From Hyphomonas neptunium ATCC 15444 (GTDB lineage Bacteria; Pseudomonadota; Alphaproteobacteria; Caulobacterales; Hyphomonadaceae), in NCBI RefSeq assembly GCF_000013025.1, contig NC_008358.1, positions 806,001 to 870,000 on the forward strand: a stretch of DNA of 64,000 bases, written 5' to 3'. The notes beneath the pieces were generated by a model. It saw only the letters and a program-made list of their open reading frames with translations. It had not been told where the DNA came from and searched no databases. Positions within the stretch are counted from its first letter, which is position 1. Every line of letters begins with the position of its first letter. A program made the translations under genes and the position numbers. Of this stretch, positions 56,787 through 64,000 are shown piece after piece.

Positions 56787-57638
56787 ATGACAGCTCCGCT
56801 TTTCCCGACCGGCCTCGCCGGCCTCGCTGACCGCTATGACACCATCCTCTGCGATGTGTGGGGCGTGATCCATAATGGCCGCGCCGCCTTCACCGAGGCC
56901 TGCGACGCGCTGGTGAAGTTCCGCGCTGGGGGCGGCCGGGTTTGCCTCATCACCAACGCGCCGGTGCCCGAGGCCCAGGTCATCCGCTATTTCGAGCCGC
57001 TCGGTGTGCCCCGCGAGGCGTTTGACGCCTGCGTCTCCTCAGGGGATGCGACCCGCTACGAGCTCTCCCAGCGCCCCGGCAAGACCGTCTGGCGCCTCGG
57101 CGGCGACGAGGGCTGGGAGCATGACCGCCACCTCTATGAGGGCCTCGACCTCAAATTCGACGACAGCGCGGCGGCCGACATCCTCCTCTGCATCGGCATG
57201 CGCGACATGCTGAACGACCAGCCCGAGGATTACCGCGCCGAGCTGAAGGTTGGCGTGGAGAACGGTCTGCCGATGCTGTGCGCCAACCCCGACAAGCAGG
57301 TGCGCGTGGGCGGCAAGCTCTACTGGTGCGCTGGCGCCTTGGCCGATGTGTACGAGGATCTGGGCGGGCAGGTGATCTATCCCGGCAAGCCTTATGCGCC
57401 GATTTACAAGCTGGCGCTGGAGCGGGTGGCCGAGATGGGCGCCCCGGCCAGGAACGTCCTCTGCATCGGCGACAGCCCCGCCACAGACGTGCGCGGCGCC
57501 AGCAAACAGGGCTTCCACAGCCTCTATGTCGGCACGGGCCTCAAGCAGCACGGAGCGAATTTCGAAGCCGAGGTGACCGATCTGCTGGCCGATTATGGTG
57601 AACAGGCTACTTACGCCATGACAGGGCTCAGATGGTGA
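56787..57638 (+). CDS. HAD superfamily hydrolase, TIGR01459 type
   Basis: A 283-residue IIA-type HAD phosphatase. DTILCDVWGVIHNG (about residues 18-31) is the N-terminal motif with the nucleophilic Asp, LITNAP the second motif, and VLCIGDSPATDVRGASKQGF the C-terminal metal-binding motif. Members of the TIGR01459 family are alphaproteobacterial and related to NagD/4-nitrophenyl phosphatase. A nucleotide or sugar phosphate substrate is likely but untested. It sits before the MaoC/ribF genes without overlap. Confidence 0.92.
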   Translation: MTAPLFPTGLAGLADRYDTILCDVWGVIHNGRAAFTEACDALVKFRAGGGRVCLITNAPVPEAQVIRYFEPLGVPREAFDACVSSGDATRYELSQRPGKTVWRLGGDEGWEHDRHLYEGLDLKFDDSAAADILLCIGMRDMLNDQPEDYRAELKVGVENGLPMLCANPDKQVRVGGKLYWCAGALADVYEDLGGQVIYPGKPYAPIYKLALERVAEMGAPARNVLCIGDSPATDVRGASKQGFHSLYVGTGLKQHGANFEAEVTDLLADYGEQATYAMTGLRW

Positions 57639-57743
57639 GCAAATTCGGCGGCCCGCCGCGCCTCGCAGGCGAGCAGGGGTGACGGCGGCTTCGGCCCCGT
57701 GTAACGGACTTCAGGACAGAGAATCAGGGAGTAATCCGGCCGC

Positions 57744-58175
57744 ATGACACAGTTCACCGGTTACAAATACGAAGACCTCCAGATCGGCCAGGCGCACGAG
57801 ACCGTGCACACGATCACGGAGAACGACATCCAGCGCTTCGCCGAGGTTTCCGGCGATTACAACCCGCTGCACATGTCGGACGAATTCGCCGCCAAGACCG
57901 TCTTCGGCAAGCGCATCGCCCATGGCGCGCTCACGGCAAGCTATATCTCCGGCATCCTGGGCAACAATCTGCCCGGCCCCGGCGCCATCTTTGTGGGCCT
58001 GTCGATGCGCTTCAAACGCCCCGTCCATATCGGTGACACGGTCACCGTGCGCGCCGAAGTGGCTGAGAAACAGGACCGCGGCAACCGCGTTACCCTGAAA
58101 GTCGAATGCATCGTCGAGGGCAAACGGGTCATCACCGGGGAAGCCGACGTGGTCGCGCCCAGCCGGGAGAAGTAA
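57744..58175 (+). CDS. MaoC-family (R)-enoyl-CoA hydratase
   Basis: A 143-residue hotdog enzyme that hydrates trans-2-enoyl-CoA to (R)-3-hydroxyacyl-CoA. SGDYNPLHMSDEFAA and KRIAHGALTASYISGILGNNLPGPGAIFVG contain the Asp-His pair (D50-ish, H55) of PhaJ-type hydratases. GGGAGTAA precedes the ATG. The stop overlaps the ribF start (TAATG). Such enzymes supply polyhydroxyalkanoate precursors, though no phaC is in the window. Confidence 0.93.
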   Translation: MTQFTGYKYEDLQIGQAHETVHTITENDIQRFAEVSGDYNPLHMSDEFAAKTVFGKRIAHGALTASYISGILGNNLPGPGAIFVGLSMRFKRPVHIGDTVTVRAEVAEKQDRGNRVTLKVECIVEGKRVITGEADVVAPSREK

Positions 58176-59101
58176 TGGCCGTCTATGCCGAATATCGCGG
58201 GCTGCCCCAGGCGGCGCGGGGCGCGTCGATTGCGCTGGGTAATTTCGATGGCCTGCATGCCGGCCACCGCGCCGTCATGGACGCCGCCCGCACGGCCGGG
58301 CATGGCAAATTCTCGGTCGCGACGTTTGAGCCGCCCCCGCGCGCCTATTTCCGCCCCGGCGATCCGCCCTTCCGCATCCTGCGGCCGGAACGGCGCAACG
58401 CGCTGATCCTCAAAGCGGGCGCAGACACGGTGTTCGAGCTGCCATTTAACGGCGAGATGGCGGCGATGACGGATGAACAGTTCGTTCGCCAGGTGCTGGT
58501 GGACGGGCTCGGCGTATCGCACATCTCGGTGGGTTTCGATTTCCGCTTTGGCCGCGGCCGCATGGGCCATGCCCAGCGCCTCGCCAGCCTTGGCCGCGCG
58601 CTCGGCTTTGGCGTGACCATCGTTGAGGAAGTCTCCGGCCACGGCGCCAAGGCCTCCTCCACCGCCATCCGCCAGGCCCTGATGGCCGGCGAGCCGGATG
58701 TGGCCGCAGAGCTGCTCGGCAGCCCCTGGATTGCCGATGGCATTATCGAGCCGGGCGAGCAGAACGGGCGCACCTTCGGCTTCCCCACCGCCAATATGGC
58801 GCTCGGCGATCTCATCCATCCCAAGATGGGCGTCTATGCGGTCCGCCTGCGGATCGAGGGCGAGGATGTGTGGCGCGACGGCGTGGCCAATTTCGGCCGC
58901 ACGCCCACCACCGGCCTGCGCGACCCGCTGCTGGAAACCTTCATCTTCGACTTTGACCGCGAGATTTATGGCGAGCGGGTCGAAGTCCAGCTCATCGCCT
59001 ATCAGCGCCCGGAACTGAAATTCCCGTCGCTGGACGCGATGATCGAGCAGATGCACCGGGATGCGGCCAAGGCAAAAGACATCCTCGCGGCGCGCCGCTA
59101 G
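58175..59101 (+). CDS. ribF: Bifunctional riboflavin kinase/FAD synthetase
   Basis: A 308-residue enzyme making FMN and then FAD. The N-terminal adenylyltransferase domain has LGNFDGLHAGHRAV (about residues 22-35) and ISVGFDFRFGRGR; the C-terminal flavokinase has RTFGFPTANM and GVANFGRTPTT...LETFIFDFD. It begins at the MaoC stop by TAATG overlap. FAD supplied here would be used by the acyl-CoA dehydrogenase and others. Confidence 0.96.
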   Translation: MAVYAEYRGLPQAARGASIALGNFDGLHAGHRAVMDAARTAGHGKFSVATFEPPPRAYFRPGDPPFRILRPERRNALILKAGADTVFELPFNGEMAAMTDEQFVRQVLVDGLGVSHISVGFDFRFGRGRMGHAQRLASLGRALGFGVTIVEEVSGHGAKASSTAIRQALMAGEPDVAAELLGSPWIADGIIEPGEQNGRTFGFPTANMALGDLIHPKMGVYAVRLRIEGEDVWRDGVANFGRTPTTGLRDPLLETFIFDFDREIYGERVEVQLIAYQRPELKFPSLDAMIEQMHRDAAKAKDILAARR

Positions 59102-59158
59102 AGCCGCCCGGTTCATTCCGGGTGCAAGCCCGGCAACCCCCGGATGCCCCTGGGTTCC

Positions 59159-59272
59159 CACCATAAAAATTCCGTAATTTTCGGGGAGCCTCACCGCTTC
59201 ACACCGCGTGCGAAACGGCACAGTGTGAATGGGGACGGGACGCATTACGGGAGGACACCTTGCGCCGGATAG
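59159..59272. repeat. Direct repeat, copy 1 (upstream of first YbjN gene)
   Basis: A 114-base block covering the upstream region and start of the first YbjN gene. By eye about 85-90% identical to 59887-60000 with no gaps; the offset is exactly 728 bases. It includes AAATTCCGTAATTT (palindromic) and GGGAGGACACCTTG. Confidence 0.9.
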
Positions 59273-59823
59273 TGACAGTATTGACCCTGCTTGGCGCGGC
59301 CGTGCTGCCCGCCCATGCCGATGACAGCCGCCTGCTCACATCGGCCACGCTGGCTGACCTTCAGTCCATCGTCGTGGAAGAGGGCTACACCATCCTCAGC
59401 ACCGGCAATGACGGCGAAGTTTCCGTCCGGGCCAAAACGGCCGAGGGCCTGGTATTCAACGTCATCGGAACGGTCTGCGACAGCGAAAATGCCGATGGCT
59501 GCCTGGGGATCAACATGCAGGTGCGCTATGACGCTGACGGCAAGGAAACCCTTGAGCGGATCAATGACGTGAACCTGATGTGGGCGGCCACATCTGCCTG
59601 GTATTCTGTGGGCGGAACCGATGGCAAGACGCCCACCGTGGGCATCACGCGCTATGTCATCCTCGACCGGGGCGCCACGATCGGCAACATCAAGGACAAC
59701 CTCCTCAATGTGCTCGCCATCGCCCCCAACGCGGCCAACTACATCTGGCAGGCGGGTGAATATGCGCCGGGATATGAGGCTGAATATGAAGACGATGAGG
59801 ATTACTTCTACGAGGATTGGTGA
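59260..59823 (+). CDS. YbjN-domain exported protein, copy 1
   Basis: A 187-residue secreted protein with TTG start after GGGAGGACACC. Signal peptide IVTVLTLLGAAVLPAHA, then a YbjN/T3SS-chaperone-like domain with VEEGYTILSTGNDGEVSVRAKTAEG, VCDSENADGCLGINMQV and ITRYVILDRGATIGNIKDNL. The tail is acidic (EYEDDEDYFYEDW). The paralogue follows 164 bases later with a duplicated upstream region. Function unknown in alphaproteobacteria; YbjN in E. coli is a regulator-like protein. Confidence 0.88.
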   Translation: MRRIVTVLTLLGAAVLPAHADDSRLLTSATLADLQSIVVEEGYTILSTGNDGEVSVRAKTAEGLVFNVIGTVCDSENADGCLGINMQVRYDADGKETLERINDVNLMWAATSAWYSVGGTDGKTPTVGITRYVILDRGATIGNIKDNLLNVLAIAPNAANYIWQAGEYAPGYEAEYEDDEDYFYEDW

Positions 59824-59886
59824 GCCCTCGCCGAGCCCTGCAGACACCGGGGGCGGCCAGCGCCCAAGGCCGGCAACTTCTGCCTG

Positions 59887-60000
59887 CACCATAAAAATTC
59901 CGTAATTTCCGGGGAGCCTCGCCGCTTCACACTGCGGGCGAAACAGCGCACCGTGGACGTGGATGGGACGCAACACGGGAGGACACCTTGCGCCGTATAC
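59887..60000. repeat. Direct repeat, copy 2 (upstream of second YbjN gene)
   Basis: Gap-free second copy of 59159-59272, offset 728 bases. It contains the same palindromic AAATTCCGTAATTT core and identical GGGAGGACACCTTGCGCCG. Confidence 0.9.
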
Positions 60001-60560
60001 TTACATCACTCGCCCTTGTGGCGGCACTTTCCGCGCCTGCGCTGGCGCAGGGAGACCTCACCGCTGATGTCAGCCTCGCCCGCGAAGACCGGCAGGTGCG
60101 ATCGGTTTTCCTGGCAGACCTCAAAGCGGTCGTTGCGCAGGCCGGCTACACCATTTCCAGTGTGGGCGATAACGGCGCGGACTCCGTGCGCGGCGTCACT
60201 GCCGATGGCCTGATCTTCAATGTCGATGGCGCCGTCTGCGAGAACGAGATCCGCCCCGGCTGTCTCGGCATCAACATCAATGTCCGGTATGACGGCGATG
60301 ACCGGGTAACCTATCAGAAGATCAACGACGCCAATCTGATGTGGCCGGCCGTTTCTGTCTCGGTTGAGGGGAATATGGGCGAGACGGGCTCAACCGTAGT
60401 GATCACGCGCTACGTCATCCTCGATGGCGGCATGACCATGCGCAACGTGTCGGACAACCTCACCAACGCGCTCGCCATTGCCACCAGCGTGGCCGATTAT
60501 GTCTGGGAAGTGGGCGACTATGCGCCCGGCGCCGAGGATGAGTACGACGGGGATTGGTAG
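59988..60560 (+). CDS. YbjN-domain exported protein, copy 2
   Basis: A 190-residue paralogue of the preceding gene, again with TTG start and GGGAGGACACC. Signal peptide ILTSLALVAALSAPALA followed by QAGYTISSVGDNGADSVRGV, VCENEIRPGCLGININV and ITRYVILDGGMTMRNVSDNL. The protein core is much more diverged than the upstream DNA, which indicates either purifying selection on the regulatory region or gene conversion there. Probably co-regulated with copy 1. Confidence 0.88.
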   Translation: MRRILTSLALVAALSAPALAQGDLTADVSLAREDRQVRSVFLADLKAVVAQAGYTISSVGDNGADSVRGVTADGLIFNVDGAVCENEIRPGCLGININVRYDGDDRVTYQKINDANLMWPAVSVSVEGNMGETGSTVVITRYVILDGGMTMRNVSDNLTNALAIATSVADYVWEVGDYAPGAEDEYDGDW

Positions 60561-60655
60561 GCCCGCGCCCGCAGGGGTGACAGCGCCCCGCCAGTCATGC
60601 TAACCGCCCCGGTCATGGAACAGGCCCGGACGTGCAAAATCATACGAATTAGCGG

Positions 60656-60696
60656 CCCGGCCGCCGGCTGAAGCCTTTACTTCAGCGGTGGCCGGG
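60656..60696. repeat. Long stem-loop between the YbjN pair and ileS
   Basis: CCCGGCCGCC and GGTGGCCGGG-type arms continue into GCTGAAG/CTTCAGC with one bulge, loop CCTTTA. Stem about 17 bp. No T-run follows. It may terminate the YbjN transcript or regulate ileS. Confidence 0.55.
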
Positions 60697-60763
60697 TAAA
60701 GTTCGTTTGCCCCCGTTTCCAACCGCCGCCCCTGGCTGCCCCATTTGTTGAACGACAGATCCC

Positions 60764-63700
60764 ATGACCGATACGACCGCAGACCGCGACTACCGCGACA
60801 CGCTGTTCCTGCCCAAAACCGAGTTTCCGATGCGTGCCGGCCTGCCCAAGGCAGAGCCTGAATGGATCAGGCGCTGGGACGCCCTCGGCCTCTATGAAAA
60901 GCTGCGCGCGGACGCAAAATCCCGCAGCGCGGCGCCTTTCATCCTGCATGACGGCCCGCCCTACGCCAACGGCCACATCCACCTGGGCACAGCGCTCAAC
61001 AAGATCATCAAGGACATCATCGTCCGCTCCCACCAGATGCAGGGCTTTGACGCCTCCTACCTGCCGGGCTGGGACTGTCATGGCCTGCCCATCGAATGGA
61101 AGGTGGAGGAGGAGTTCCGCTCCAAGAACCGCCCGAAGGACTCTGTGCCGCCTGAAGAATTCCGCGCTGCCTGCCGCGTTTATGCCGAGCATTGGGTCGG
61201 CGTGCAGAAAGCCGAATTCCGCAGCCTCGGCATCGAAGGCGAATGGAACGACCCCTACCTCACCATGGCCTTCGAGAGCGAGGCGATGATCGTCTCGGAA
61301 TTCCTCGACATGGCGATGAAAGGCGGTCTCGTCCGCGGCGCCAAGCCGATCATGTGGAGCCCCGTGGAACGCACGGCTTTGGCTGAGGCGGAGGTTGAAT
61401 ACCACGACCGCAAGGTGCCGGTGGTGTGGGTGAAGTTTCCTGTCGATTTTCCCCCCGCATACACACGGGGTCCGGGCGGGCCGGATGTCGTCGCGGCGCT
61501 TGTTGAAAAGTATGCCAACACATCGGTTGTCATCTGGACAACGACGCCCTGGACGATCCCAGCCAACCAGGCTGTCAGCTTCAATCCGGAAGTCTCCTAT
61601 GGACTGTATGAGGTCACCAATGTGGCCACCGAAGAAGAACTCGGATTTGCACCCTATGTTAAGGCTGGCGACAAACTCATCTTCGCCGACAAACTCGCGG
61701 AAGATGCTCTGCTCGCGGCCAAAGCAAAAGCTTGGTCACGGGTAGAAGACATCAATCCCGCAGACCTTCCGGCGATCCGCCACCCACTTTCTGGCTTTGA
61801 TGAATTCTTCCGCCACGCAATCCCGCTCCTCGCCGGTTCCCACGTCACCGATGACGCCGGCACAGGCTTCGTCCACACCGCCCCCGCCCATGGCGAGGAT
61901 GACTTCGAGGTCTGGGTCGCCAACGGCCACACAACACAAGACATCCGCCAGATCGTCGACGCCGATGGCAAGTATACGGACGAAGTGCCCGCCCCACTCG
62001 CGGGTCTGGAAATCATCGTCACCTCCGGCAAGAAGCGCGGCGAAGCGGGCAAGGCAAACCAGGAAGTCATCCGTCTCCTCGCCGAATCCGGAAACCTTCT
62101 CGCGCGCGGCATCACCACCATCCGTGACGCCCATTCCTGGCGCTCCAAAGCTCCGGTCATCCGCCGCGCCACGCCGCAATGGTTCATCGCGATGGACAAA
62201 CCCGTGCATAACGGCAAGACCCTGCGCGAACTCGCCGTCAAGGCCATCGCCGACACCGAATTCTTCCCCGCAACGGGCCGCAACCGCCTCTCCGCCATGG
62301 TCGAGAGCCGTCCCGACTGGCTGATCTCGCGCCAGCGCAACTGGGGCGTGCCGATCACCCTGTTCGTCAACGCCGCAGGCCAGCCCCACACCGCCGCGCT
62401 CTCGAAAGACGAAGCCGCAAAGCTCAACGCCAACATCAAGGCCGCCATCGAAAAAACCGGCGTAGACGGATGGTTCGCCACGCCGCTCGAAGCCTTCTTC
62501 GAAGGCACCGGCGTCTCCCCCGAAGGCTGGGAAAAGGTCACCGACGTTCTCGACGTGTGGTTTGACTCAGGCACCACCCACGCCTTCGCCCTGCGCAAAC
62601 GCGGCATCATCGACAACGCCACGGGGCAGGCGGACGTTTACATGGAAGGCTCCGACCAGCATCGCGGCTGGTTCCAGTCCTCCCTGCTTGAAAGCTGCGC
62701 CACACGCGGCATGGCGCCCTATAAAAAGGTCGTCACCCACGGCATGGTCGTGGACGCAGACGGCAAGAAGATGTCGAAATCCATCGGCAACACGATCGAG
62801 CCTGACGCCTTCCAGAAACAGCACGGCATCGAGATCCTCCGCATCTGGACGGCTTCGGCCGACTATTGGGATGACACCCGCATCTCTGACGAGATCATCA
62901 AGGGCACCGTCGAAACCTACCGCAAGCTGCGCAACACGCTGCGCTACCTCCTCGGCGCCCTCGATGGGTATACGGAGGAAGAAGCCCTCCCTGCCGGTGA
63001 CATGCCCAGCCTGGAGCGCTTCATGCTGCATCGCCTCAGCGAACTCGATCGCGGCGTTCGCGCCGCCTATGCCAGCTTCGACTTCAAACGCGCGATGACC
63101 CAGATCGTCAACTTCGTGAACGTCGAGCTTTCGGCCGTCTATTTCGATGTCCGCAAGGACGCCCTCTATTGCGACCCGGCCTTCACGCCCGGCGCGGCCT
63201 GGGACGACGCCACCGCCGAGTGGGGCAACCGCCGCCGCGCGGTGCGCACGGTCATGGCCCTCGTCATGGAACGCCTCCTCGCCTGGCTCGCCCCGGTGAT
63301 GCCATTCACCACCGATGAGGCCTTCGGCGAAAGCCACCTCAAGGCCCGCGCGCCGTCGGTCCACCTGCTGCAATTCCCGGAAACACCTGAAGGCTGGCTG
63401 AACCCACAGCTCGCGGCCCGCTGGGAAAAGATCTTCGCCGTCCGCCGCGTCGTCACCGGCGCGCTGGAAGTCGAACGCCGCGAAAAACGCATCGGCGCCT
63501 CGCTGGAAGCGGCCCCGAAAGTCATCATCGCCGACAAGGCCCTGATCGACGCCTTCGAGGGCGAAAATGCCGGCGACATCTTCATCACGTCCGGCGCCGA
63601 GCTGACCCAGGCAGGCGAGGGGCCCGCAGGCGCCTTCACGCTGGCCGAAGCCCCCGGCATCTGGGTCGTGCCCCAGAAGGCCGCTGGCATCAAATGCCGC

Positions 63701-63805
63701 CGCAGCTGGAAATACTTCGACCCCGCCACCGCCGACCCGTCTTTCCCGGACATCACCCCCCGCGACGCCCTGGCGGTGCGGGCAAGCGACAAGGCGGCGG
63801 GGTAG
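60764..63805 (+). CDS. ileS: Isoleucyl-tRNA synthetase
   Basis: A class I aminoacyl-tRNA synthetase of 1013 residues. PPYANGHIHLGTALNK (about residues 65-80) is the HIGH region, an editing domain lies in between, and KKMSKSIGN near 667-675 is the KMSKS loop. WTTTPWTIPAN and DVLDVWFDSG are family hallmarks. The C-terminal part contains only KCRRSWKYFD rather than the four-Cys zinc finger of enterobacterial enzymes. It precedes lspA, a common order. Longer than the E. coli enzyme (about 938) by insertions. Confidence 0.98.
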   Translation: MTDTTADRDYRDTLFLPKTEFPMRAGLPKAEPEWIRRWDALGLYEKLRADAKSRSAAPFILHDGPPYANGHIHLGTALNKIIKDIIVRSHQMQGFDASYLPGWDCHGLPIEWKVEEEFRSKNRPKDSVPPEEFRAACRVYAEHWVGVQKAEFRSLGIEGEWNDPYLTMAFESEAMIVSEFLDMAMKGGLVRGAKPIMWSPVERTALAEAEVEYHDRKVPVVWVKFPVDFPPAYTRGPGGPDVVAALVEKYANTSVVIWTTTPWTIPANQAVSFNPEVSYGLYEVTNVATEEELGFAPYVKAGDKLIFADKLAEDALLAAKAKAWSRVEDINPADLPAIRHPLSGFDEFFRHAIPLLAGSHVTDDAGTGFVHTAPAHGEDDFEVWVANGHTTQDIRQIVDADGKYTDEVPAPLAGLEIIVTSGKKRGEAGKANQEVIRLLAESGNLLARGITTIRDAHSWRSKAPVIRRATPQWFIAMDKPVHNGKTLRELAVKAIADTEFFPATGRNRLSAMVESRPDWLISRQRNWGVPITLFVNAAGQPHTAALSKDEAAKLNANIKAAIEKTGVDGWFATPLEAFFEGTGVSPEGWEKVTDVLDVWFDSGTTHAFALRKRGIIDNATGQADVYMEGSDQHRGWFQSSLLESCATRGMAPYKKVVTHGMVVDADGKKMSKSIGNTIEPDAFQKQHGIEILRIWTASADYWDDTRISDEIIKGTVETYRKLRNTLRYLLGALDGYTEEEALPAGDMPSLERFMLHRLSELDRGVRAAYASFDFKRAMTQIVNFVNVELSAVYFDVRKDALYCDPAFTPGAAWDDATAEWGNRRRAVRTVMALVMERLLAWLAPVMPFTTDEAFGESHLKARAPSVHLLQFPETPEGWLNPQLAARWEKIFAVRRVVTGALEVERREKRIGASLEAAPKVIIADKALIDAFEGENAGDIFITSGAELTQAGEGPAGAFTLAEAPGIWVVPQKAAGIKCRRSWKYFDPATADPSFPDITPRDALAVRASDKAAG

Positions 63806-63816
63806 GGCGCCGTAAA

Positions 63817-63841
63817 GCCTCCTCTCCACGGGAGAGGAGGC
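63817..63841. repeat. Perfect palindrome between ileS and lspA
   Basis: GCCTCCTCTCC (63817-63827) and GGAGAGGAGGC (63831-63841) form an 11-bp stem with a 3-base loop. No T-run. It is similar to short REP-like intergenic palindromes and may modulate ileS-lspA read-through. Confidence 0.65.
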
Positions 63842-63896
63842 CTTCCCCTGCACAGAAGTGCTTGATCCCTCCGCCAGCGTCTGCAATCTCACCCCC

Positions 63897-64000
63897 ATGA
63901 AATTCTCGCCGCAGACAGCCTGGCCCTTCGCGGTGATTCCGCTCGTCGTCCTGTTCGATCAGGTGACGAAATGGCTGATCCTGGCGGAAACGCGCCTGAA
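63897..64000 (+). CDS. lspA: Signal peptidase II (partial, window edge)
   Basis: The first 34 residues only, beginning MKFSPQTAWPFAVIPLVVLF and containing FDQVTKWLIL, the N-terminal DQxxK motif of lipoprotein signal peptidase LspA within its first transmembrane helix. The catalytic Asp pair would lie beyond the window. It follows ileS, as in many proteobacteria. LspA would process the lipoproteins seen at 34963, 36451, 43323 and 51385. Confidence 0.88.
   Translation, partial: MKFSPQTAWPFAVIPLVVLFDQVTKWLILAETRL

Overview
This 64-kb window looks like the chromosome of a marine-type alphaproteobacterium. The protein families (a CC_3452-type secreted protein, a TipF-like degenerate EAL protein, a TlyA methyltransferase, a HAD protein of the TIGR01459 type, ileS followed by lspA) and the GC-rich housekeeping DNA suggest Hyphomonadaceae/Caulobacterales, perhaps Hyphomonas. 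That placement is inference from protein character; no marker gene in the window proves it.

Region 1 (1-19.7 kb) is a cell-surface polysaccharide island, visibly more AT-rich than the rest. It carries gmd and rmd (GDP-D-mannose to GDP-D-rhamnose), the Wzm/Wzt ABC exporter with a C-terminal glycan-binding domain on Wzt, and an FkbM-type methyltransferase with a long coiled coil, all head to tail. A convergent minus-strand operon follows: an undecaprenyl-phosphate-type GT2, a methyltransferase, a flippase-like membrane protein and a large membrane protein. A decayed IS3-family element with recognisable terminal inverted repeats (10893-12088) sits in the divergent intergenic region before a second large GT-C membrane protein. 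A 1242-residue triple-domain GT4 protein and a GT2 close the island. Together these suggest an ABC-transporter-dependent O-polysaccharide, possibly a D-rhamnan, that is polymerised by the multidomain transferase, capped by the methyltransferase and exported by Wzm/Wzt.

Region 2 (19.7-28.9 kb) holds kdsA (KDO synthesis, functionally linked to LPS), a candidate 26-codon leader peptide with an exceptionally complementary Shine-Dalgarno, small secreted and hypothetical genes, an acyl-CoA dehydrogenase, tryptophanase, an unusual fusion of a zinc-phospholipase-C-like domain with an acidic linker and a DUF4332 domain, and a Gfo/Idh/MocA oxidoreductase.

Region 3 (28.9-41.6 kb) contains an RND efflux pair, a secreted amidase, tlyA, a PCuAC copper chaperone, a glycine-zipper envelope protein, a methyltransferase, a small outer-membrane barrel with a possible RNA-thermometer leader, and the divergent aroC/pdxH pair.

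Region 4 (41.6-64 kb) is mostly housekeeping and metabolic: glycerophosphodiesterase, acyl-CoA synthetase, a thioesterase/CsaA/SDR operon, DUF2946 plus a TonB-dependent receptor, an orphan GmrSD-like DUF262/DUF1524 protein, a fumarylacetoacetate hydrolase-family enzyme, a TipF-like EAL protein, MaoC, ribF, a tandem pair of YbjN proteins with duplicated upstream regions, ileS and the start of lspA. I saw no tRNA, rRNA or CRISPR array. Several genes (tnaA, the small outer-membrane barrel, the PCuAC gene) have inverted repeats that would fold over their ribosome binding sites; these are structural predictions by eye.
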